DNA of 5,481 bases from an uncultured Duganella sp. (GTDB taxonomy: Bacteria > Pseudomonadota > Gammaproteobacteria > Burkholderiales > Burkholderiaceae): contig CAMLSG010000287.1 in NCBI GenBank assembly GCA_946482635.1, forward strand, positions 1 to 5,481. The letters are read 5' to 3'. The first letter of the stretch is position 1. Every line of letters starts with the position of its first letter. The notes under the pieces are model-generated. The model was not told the origin of the DNA. It did not search any database and saw only the letters and a list, made by a program, of their open reading frames with translations. The position numbers and the translations under genes are program-made. This document shows positions 1-4,524 of this stretch, piece after piece.

Positions 1-1507
1 GGAAGGCATGGTCTACGCGGCGGTGCGCATGTCGCCGGTGGTAGGGGGCAAAGTCGCCGGCGTTACCCCGGGCGAAATAGTGAAGATGCCGGGCGTGCTG
101 TCCGTGATCGATTTTTCCAACGCCATTGAAGAAAATTACGGCGCCGGTGCGGGCGTTGCCGTCCTCGCCAGCAGCTACTGGCAGGCGAAGCAGGCCGCGG
201 CTGCGCTTCCGATCCGCTGGGACGATGGCGCCAATGCCAAGCTGTCGAGCGAAGCAATTTATGCATCCCTGACGACTGCCCTCGAGACCGAGGACGGCGA
301 CAATTACCATGAACGCGGCGACATGGCGCAGGCGGCGAGCGCGCTACGCACCATCAAGTCGGTGTATCGCGTGCCCTACCTGGCGCATGCCTGCATGGAG
401 CCGATCAACTGCACGGCCCAGGTCAAGGATGGCAAGGTCACGGTGTGGGTCGGCACCCAGGCGCCAACCTTTGCCCGCGCTGCGGCGGCCCGCGTGGGCG
501 GCGTCAGCGAAGCCAACGTGATTTTGCATGAATACCTGCTGGGAGGCGGCTTTGGCCGCCGGCTGGAAATGGACATGGTGGCGCAGGCCGTCGCCATCGC
601 GCGTGAAGCCAAGGGCCTGCCGGTGCAGGTGATCTGGACGCGCGAAGACGATACCACGCACGACGTGTACCGTCCGGCCGCGGTGGCGCGCATGACGGCC
701 GGCCTGGACGCGGCCGGCAATATCATCGCCTGGGAAGCCAAGACGGCTGGCGGCGCGCTGACACACCAGTTCACACAGCGCAACCTGCGCATGCCCGCTG
801 CCGGGCCGGATCGCTCGACCGCCGAAGGCGTGTACGACATGCAGTACGAAATTCCGAACCAGCAGATCAACCACGTGGTGGTGGACTGCCCTGTCCCGTT
901 GGGGAACTGGCGCTCGGTGGGCCATTCGCAGAACGCTTTCTTCAAGGAGAGCTTTGTCGATGAAATGGCCAGTGCGGCCGGCAAGGATCCGGTGGAATTC
1001 CGCCGCACCATGCTGCTGAACCACCCGCGCCACCTGGCGGTGCTGAATGCAGCCATCGCCAAGGCGGGCAAGGCGCCGGAAGGGCGGGCGCACGGCGTGG
1101 CGCTGCATCAGTCGTTCGGCGCCATCGTCGCGCAAGTGGCGGAGGTGTCGGTGCAGGATAAGCAGATCCGCGTCCATCGCGTGGTATGTGCAATCGACTG
1201 CGGCATCGCCGTCAATCCCAACATTATCGCGCAGCAGGTCGAATCGGGCGTGGTCTACGGCCTGTCGGCGGCGCTGGGCGGCGAGATCACCATCAAGGAC
1301 GGCAAGGTCGTGCAAAGCAATTTCGCCGACTATCCGGTGCTGCGCATGAACGAGGTGCCGCTGGTGGAGACGGTGATCGTGCTGAGCGCCGAACCGCCGG
1401 AAGGCGTGGGCGAGCCGGCTACGCCGCCTATCGCGCCGGCCGTGGCCAACGCGGTGTTCGCGCTGACGGGGCAGCGCCTGCGCAGCCTTCCTTTACGCTT
1501 GGCCTAA
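1..1507 (+). CDS. Molybdenum hydroxylase large subunit, IorB-type (xanthine dehydrogenase family), 5' truncated
   Basis: This is the C-terminal part of a molybdopterin-binding subunit of the xanthine dehydrogenase/aldehyde oxidase superfamily. The frame is open to the left edge (first full codon at 2), so the true start lies upstream; the ATG at 8 is internal. About 500 residues are present, and IorB-like proteins usually run to 700-770, so roughly a third is missing, including any Tat signal. Numbering from the Met at 8, visible landmarks are LGGGFGRR (178-185, cofactor-binding glycine loop), the WRSVGHSQNAFFKESFVDE block, AIDCGIAVNPN with the following QQVESGVVYGL, and GVGEPATPP with the candidate active-site Glu469. 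The family hydroxylates N-heterocycles or oxidises aldehydes, passing electrons to a small [2Fe-2S] subunit (IorA type), probably encoded upstream. The substrate cannot be inferred. The final 15 bp overlap the convergent thioredoxin gene, and I see no terminator. Confidence 0.9.
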   Translation, partial: EGMVYAAVRMSPVVGGKVAGVTPGEIVKMPGVLSVIDFSNAIEENYGAGAGVAVLASSYWQAKQAAAALPIRWDDGANAKLSSEAIYASLTTALETEDGDNYHERGDMAQAASALRTIKSVYRVPYLAHACMEPINCTAQVKDGKVTVWVGTQAPTFARAAAARVGGVSEANVILHEYLLGGGFGRRLEMDMVAQAVAIAREAKGLPVQVIWTREDDTTHDVYRPAAVARMTAGLDAAGNIIAWEAKTAGGALTHQFTQRNLRMPAAGPDRSTAEGVYDMQYEIPNQQINHVVVDCPVPLGNWRSVGHSQNAFFKESFVDEMASAAGKDPVEFRRTMLLNHPRHLAVLNAAIAKAGKAPEGRAHGVALHQSFGAIVAQVAEVSVQDKQIRVHRVVCAIDCGIAVNPNIIAQQVESGVVYGLSAALGGEITIKDGKVVQSNFADYPVLRMNEVPLVETVIVLSAEPPEGVGEPATPPIAPAVANAVFALTGQRLRSLPLRLA

Positions 1508-1915
1508 CAGCGCGCGCAGGTTGCATTCCTGCTGCCATTGGCGGCGTTCCGGGGTGGACGCTGCCTGGCGTTCCAGTTCTTCGTCGGAGAGTTCGGCCTG
1601 GGTTTCGATCAGGCGGTGCGCCACGTTCGGGTCGGGCAGCATGGTGCCGAAGAAGGCCACATGCTCGTGGCGCTGGATCAGCAGGGTAGGGAAATTCTCG
1701 ACATCCAGGTCGCCAACCAGGTCGGCGTGGTCCTCGATATCGACCCACAGGAAGTATTTGTCCGGGTGGCGGCTCGCCAGTTCCTCGAATACCGCGCGAT
1801 AGGATGCGCAGGTGCCGCACCAGGCTGCGCACAGGCAGGCCACGACCAGGTGGTCCTGCGCCAGTGCGGCGGCTACTTCGGCACGGTTGTCGGCATGTAG
1901 GGTGGTGCTGTGCAT
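1493..1915 (-). CDS. Thioredoxin family protein (WCGTC active site)
   Basis: A 140-residue thioredoxin-fold protein. The redox motif is Trp32-Cys33-Gly34-Thr35-Cys36, and the cis-proline loop follows at Phe75-Pro76-Thr77, at the spacing expected for thioredoxins. It differs from canonical TrxA in having WCGTC rather than WCGPC, two extra cysteines just before the motif (Cys27, Cys29), one near the C-terminus (Cys131), and a hydrophilic, probably helical tail (about 104-140). No signal peptide or membrane segment is visible, so it is probably a cytoplasmic disulfide reductase or redox partner; the client is unknown. The start is the only ATG near the 5' end. It has no Shine-Dalgarno sequence, but a TACAAT hexamer sits 8 nt upstream, so the transcript may be leaderless. 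The gene is divergent from tsaB and convergent with the molybdenum hydroxylase gene, overlapping the latter by 15 bp. Confidence 0.9.
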   Translation of the reverse strand: MHSTTLHADNRAEVAAALAQDHLVVACLCAAWCGTCASYRAVFEELASRHPDKYFLWVDIEDHADLVGDLDVENFPTLLIQRHEHVAFFGTMLPDPNVAHRLIETQAELSDEELERQAASTPERRQWQQECNLRALLGQA

Positions 1916-1923
1916 GGGGTGCT

Positions 1924-1929
1924 ATTGTA
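1924..1929 (-). promoter_or_regulatory. Candidate -10 element for the thioredoxin gene
   Basis: Read on the minus strand this is TACAAT, five of six matches to TATAAT. It ends 8 nt before the thioredoxin ATG, so transcription would begin at or within a base or two of the start codon. No good -35 hexamer is seen at 16-18 nt spacing. The absence of a Shine-Dalgarno sequence agrees with a leaderless transcript. Prediction from sequence only. Confidence 0.45.
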
Positions 1930-1942
1930 CATGCCCACAGGG

Positions 1943-1948
1943 TAAAAT
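1943..1948 (+). promoter_or_regulatory. Candidate -10 element for the tsaB operon
   Basis: TAAAAT, five of six matches to TATAAT, ends 7 nt before the tsaB ATG at 1956. The usual distance from a -10 to the start site would put +1 on or beside the A of ATG, making the mRNA leaderless; no Shine-Dalgarno sequence is present. A weak -35 (GTGCTA, 1919-1924, three of six matches) lies at an 18-nt spacing. The hexamer sits inside a small dyad, GGTA-AAA-TACC (1941-1951), which could be chance or an operator. It is the only convincing promoter for the whole plus-strand operon. Confidence 0.55.
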
Positions 1949-1955
1949 ACCGGCC

Positions 1956-2654
1956 ATGGCTACCATTCTTGCAATCGAAACATCCTCTGAAATGGCTTCC
2001 TGCGCCTTGCTGCGCGGGGAGCGCGTGTATTTCCGCGAATCGTCCGGCGTGCGCACCCATTCCCAGGCCGTGCTGCCCATGATCCAGGAATTGCTCGCCG
2101 AGGCGGGCATTGTCCTGCGCGATTGCGACGCCATTGCCTATGGCGCGGGCCCCGGTTCCTTTACCGGCGTGCGCACCGCCTGCGGCATCGCCCAGGGGCT
2201 GGGATTTGGCGCCGGCCTGCCGCTGCTGCCGGTGGTGACGCTGGACGCCATGGCGCTGGCTTGCCGCGAGCGCCACGGCTCCGAACAGGTCCTGACCGTG
2301 CTCGACGCGCGCATGAACGAAGTCTATTGGGCGCAGTACCGCTTTGAAGGCGGCCAGCCGGTCGCTATCCTGCCGCCGGCCTTGTCGGCCCCCTCGGGCG
2401 TCGCTCCGGCCGGCCCGGCCCGCGCATGCGGCAACGGCTTTGCCGCCTATGCGGAGGCGTTTGCCGGCAAGGACTTTGCCGACGGCGCCGATGGCGCGGT
2501 CATGCCGCATGCGGTGCAGGTTGCACAACTGGGGCGCGCTGCTTTCGCTGCCGGGCACGCCGTGCCGGCAGCCCAGGCGCAGCCGCTGTACCTGCGCAAC
2601 AAGGTCGCCTATACCAAGGCTGAACGTGAAGAAATGAAGGCGTCGCAGGCATGA
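1956..2654 (+). CDS. tsaB: tRNA threonylcarbamoyladenosine biosynthesis protein TsaB
   Basis: A 232-residue protein, close to the 231 of E. coli TsaB (YeaZ). TsaB is an ASKHA-fold, TsaD-like protein that binds TsaD and TsaE. Together they transfer threonylcarbamoyl from the TsaC product to A37 of tRNAs reading ANN codons, in the cytoplasm. Visible hallmarks are the N-terminal ILAIETSS strand-loop (4-11), the THSQ segment (34-37), the highly conserved AYGAGPGSFTGVR loop (61-73), the LDARMNEVYWA strand after the first half, and the family-typical C-terminal PLYLRNKVAYTK. The frame stays open upstream to an ATG at 1812, but that extension is antisense to the thioredoxin gene and has no TsaB character. 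The ATG at 1956 gives the normal N-terminus and follows a -10 element. It is first in the operon, and its stop overlaps the rimI start (ATGA). Confidence 0.97.
   Translation: MATILAIETSSEMASCALLRGERVYFRESSGVRTHSQAVLPMIQELLAEAGIVLRDCDAIAYGAGPGSFTGVRTACGIAQGLGFGAGLPLLPVVTLDAMALACRERHGSEQVLTVLDARMNEVYWAQYRFEGGQPVAILPPALSAPSGVAPAGPARACGNGFAAYAEAFAGKDFADGADGAVMPHAVQVAQLGRAAFAAGHAVPAAQAQPLYLRNKVAYTKAEREEMKASQA
2636..2640 (+). promoter_or_regulatory. Ribosome binding site for rimI
   Basis: GAAGG inside the end of tsaB lies 10 nt before the ATG at 2651 and 13 nt before the second ATG of the ATGATG pair at 2654. The spacing is somewhat long but favours 2651. Together with the ATGA overlap it suggests both independent initiation and coupling to tsaB translation. 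Confidence 0.45.
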
Positions 2655-3124
2655 TGTACGAGTTATGGGATCTGGCGCGGCTGATTTACGAGCCGATGCA
2701 GGAAAGCGACCTCGACGAGGTGGTGGCGCTGGAGCAGGAGGTTTACCCCTATCCGTGGAGCCGCGCCAATTTCTCCGATTCGCTGTCGCAGGGTTATCAC
2801 GCCTGGGTGCTGCGCGCCCAGGACCGGCAGTTGATGGGGTATTTCCTGGTGATGGACATTGTCGACGAGGCGCACCTGCTGAACGTCGCGGTGTCGCGCA
2901 ATTGGCAGGGCAGGGGCGTGGGCCGCCTGCTGGTGAACCAGGCCGTCGCCTTGTCGCGCGGTCACGGCATGGAGTCGATCCTGCTGGAAGTGCGGCCTTC
3001 CAACGTCCGCGCGCTGGAGATCTACCAGCGTTACGGTTTTGCTGAAATCGGCCGTCGCAAAGGCTACTATCCTGCTGCAGATTCAACCCGCGAGGACGCA
3101 ATCGTGATGCGTTATGGCTTATGA
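2651..3124 (+). CDS. rimI: Ribosomal protein S18 alanine N-acetyltransferase RimI
   Basis: A 157-residue GNAT-fold enzyme that moves acetyl from acetyl-CoA to the N-terminal alanine of ribosomal protein S18. The acetyl-CoA pyrophosphate loop is Gln86-Gly-Arg-Gly-Val-Gly91 with Arg92, preceded by LLNVAVSRNW (76-85). Glu113 (LLEVRPSN) and Tyr125 (IYQRYGF) stand 12 residues apart, matching Glu103 and Tyr115, the proposed general base and acid of enterobacterial RimI. The C-terminal GYYP...REDAIVMR block is also RimI-like. The N-terminus is about ten residues longer than E. coli RimI; starting at Met16 would remove the first beta strand, so the ATG at 2651 is preferred, though 2654 is equally possible. 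The gene overlaps tsaB by 4 bp and the next gene by 4 bp. The tsaB-rimI pairing is widespread and supports the call over a generic GNAT enzyme. Confidence 0.95.
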   Translation: MMYELWDLARLIYEPMQESDLDEVVALEQEVYPYPWSRANFSDSLSQGYHAWVLRAQDRQLMGYFLVMDIVDEAHLLNVAVSRNWQGRGVGRLLVNQAVALSRGHGMESILLEVRPSNVRALEIYQRYGFAEIGRRKGYYPAADSTREDAIVMRYGL

Positions 3125-4524
3125 GTGACCGTCGATCCGCAGTATTCCTGGAGGAGATGGGCGTAGGGCCGCAGTGGCGCCTGCGTAATCGTCCTGCAGC
3201 CGCCGATACCGTCGATGCCGCTGGTCCCGTGCCCGCTGCCGACGCTCCGCAGGCTGCGCCCGCCGCGCAGGAGCACGGCCAGTTCGCGGCTCCGGCCGCC
3301 GGCATGCAGCGCCCGCCAGGTGGCGCGGCAGATGCATTCGCCGACACCAGCCCCTCGCCTGCATTCGCGCCGCAAGCACCGGACAATTCGCGGCCTGTGC
3401 AAGCCGCCGCGCAGGCCGCCCCTTCCGCGCAGCAGCGCGCCCCTGCCAATGCGCCATCGCCGGCAGCGGCTGCGGCAGCGGCAGCGCGGGCAGCTTCCGC
3501 AGGAGCTGCGGCGCCCGCAGAAGCGCGCCAGGCACCGCCAGTCGCCCCCGGCGCTCCCGGCGCGCCAGCGGCTCCCGCTGCGCCAGCCCGCGTACCCGGC
3601 ACGCCAAGCATCGCATCAACCGGCGAAGACATGTCCTGGTTTGACGACGCCCCAACGCCTGAATACAAGCCGCAGCGCAAGAAAGTGGCAGCACCCGAGG
3701 AACCGTCCGGCGCGCAGCCGCAGCGCTCCGCCCCGGCCGCACCGCCATCGCGTCCGCCGCAATTCGGCCAGGCCGCGCCCGCACCAGCCAGCCGCCCGCC
3801 GATGCAGCCGCGCGCTGCATCGGCGCCGTCCGGCAGTGCCCCGCCTTCCGCCATGGGCTACGACGTTCCAGCTTACGACGATATCCCGATGGACGAGCCG
3901 CCAACCTGGTTTGACGACGACCAGCCTGCCGCGCCGGCTGCGGCACGCGCACCGCAGCCAGGCAAGGTGACTGACGAAGAAATTGCCCAGATGGACTGGC
4001 CGGCGCTGCAAGCGGCAATCGGCGCCTGCACTCGCTGCGGCCGTTGCGAAACCCGCCAGCAAGCGATTCCTGGCCGTGGCGACGAACAGGCGACCTGGAT
4101 CGCCCTCGACACCGCGCCAGGCCAGGCGGAAGACAGCGAAGGCTACCAGTTCGCCGGCGACCCCGGCTACCTGCTCGACAATATGCTGAAAGCCGTCGGG
4201 CAGACAACGGAAAAGGGCGCCTACCTCACCAGCCTGGTGAAGTGCCACGCCCCCAACGCGCCTGGCGCCGAAGAGCTGCAAGCCTGCCGCCCATACCTGC
4301 AGCGCGAGCTGGAGCTGACGCAGGCAAAAGTCATCGTCGCCTTCGGCCATACTACCGGCAAAGGCCTGCTGGGCGGCGCTGCGCGCGGCCGAATCATGCT
4401 GCACGGCAGCTTGCCGGTCGTGGCCACCTATCACCCGGCGGACCTGCTGAAAAAGCCGGAAGAAAAGGCCAAGGCATGGCAGGACTTGTGCCTTGCCAAA
4501 GCCGCCCATGCCGGCCGACGCTAG
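3121..4524 (+). CDS. Family-4-like Fe-S uracil-DNA glycosylase with long disordered N-terminal extension
   Basis: The 467-residue protein has a glycosylase domain in the last ~180 residues. Family-4 enzymes (about 200-230 residues) excise uracil from DNA and carry a [4Fe-4S] cluster. Candidate cluster ligands are Cys303 and Cys306 (CTRC; Cys309 is nearby), Cys375 (VKC) and Cys389. Motif 1 occupies 330-349: DTAPG, ED at 337-338, Phe344 (the usual uracil-stacking position) and LLDNML. Motif 2 is YHPADLL (437-443). Motif 1 normally reads GE(A/G)PG; here it is DTAPG, so the proposed active-site Glu is Thr331, and the NR of the usual KCRPPxNR segment is not preserved. Activity may therefore be altered or lost. 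Residues 1-24 look like a short ordered peptide (FLEEMGVGPQWRLR). Residues 25-280 are Ala/Pro-rich and probably disordered, with two WFDD motifs. The ATGA overlap with rimI fixes the start; no Shine-Dalgarno sequence is visible, implying coupled translation. Confidence 0.88.
   Translation: MSDRRSAVFLEEMGVGPQWRLRNRPAAADTVDAAGPVPAADAPQAAPAAQEHGQFAAPAAGMQRPPGGAADAFADTSPSPAFAPQAPDNSRPVQAAAQAAPSAQQRAPANAPSPAAAAAAAARAASAGAAAPAEARQAPPVAPGAPGAPAAPAAPARVPGTPSIASTGEDMSWFDDAPTPEYKPQRKKVAAPEEPSGAQPQRSAPAAPPSRPPQFGQAAPAPASRPPMQPRAASAPSGSAPPSAMGYDVPAYDDIPMDEPPTWFDDDQPAAPAAARAPQPGKVTDEEIAQMDWPALQAAIGACTRCGRCETRQQAIPGRGDEQATWIALDTAPGQAEDSEGYQFAGDPGYLLDNMLKAVGQTTEKGAYLTSLVKCHAPNAPGAEELQACRPYLQRELELTQAKVIVAFGHTTGKGLLGGAARGRIMLHGSLPVVATYHPADLLKKPEEKAKAWQDLCLAKAAHAGRR
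3193..3960 (+). other. Low-complexity Ala/Pro-rich linker coding region of the glycosylase gene
   Basis: Residues 25-280 of the glycosylase are dominated by Ala, Pro, Gln, Arg and Ser and should be intrinsically disordered. The stretch includes a run of eight alanines (residues 115-122, positions 3463-3486, built from GCG/GCA/GCT codons), an APGAPGAPAAPAAPA segment near residues 143-157, and two copies of a WFDD peptide (173-176 and 263-266). These copies are encoded by an identical 15-nt stretch, cctggtttgacgacg, at 3635-3649 and 3905-3919. The frame has no stops and connects an ordered N-terminus to the catalytic domain, so it is read as a genuine tether. Confidence 0.7.

Noticed and set aside
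344..1315. 323-codon minus-strand open frame inside the molybdenum hydroxylase gene
   Set aside because: His/Arg/Asp-rich shadow of a gene whose plus-strand motifs are clear.
1477..1520. Inverted repeat CCTGCGC / GCGCAGG as a terminator for the hydroxylase or thioredoxin gene
   Set aside because: The 7-bp stem encloses a 30-nt loop and has no T-tract on either strand, so it is probably chance in GC-rich coding sequence.
1812..1955. A 48-residue N-terminal extension of TsaB starting at ATG 1812
   Set aside because: It is antisense to the thioredoxin coding region, lies before the -10 element, and TsaB proteins begin with the strand that starts at 1956.
1428..3854. Very long open frame (808 codons) on the minus strand across thioredoxin, tsaB, rimI and the start of the glycosylase gene
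   Set aside because: Its translation is low-complexity Gly/Ala/Arg-rich sequence with no recognisable domain, and it opposes three confidently identified genes. High-GC coding DNA commonly leaves antisense frames open.
4493..4507. TTG at 4493 as the DUF1853 start
   Set aside because: It would add only five residues without improving the ribosome binding site; ATG 4508 is the simpler choice, although TTG cannot be excluded.
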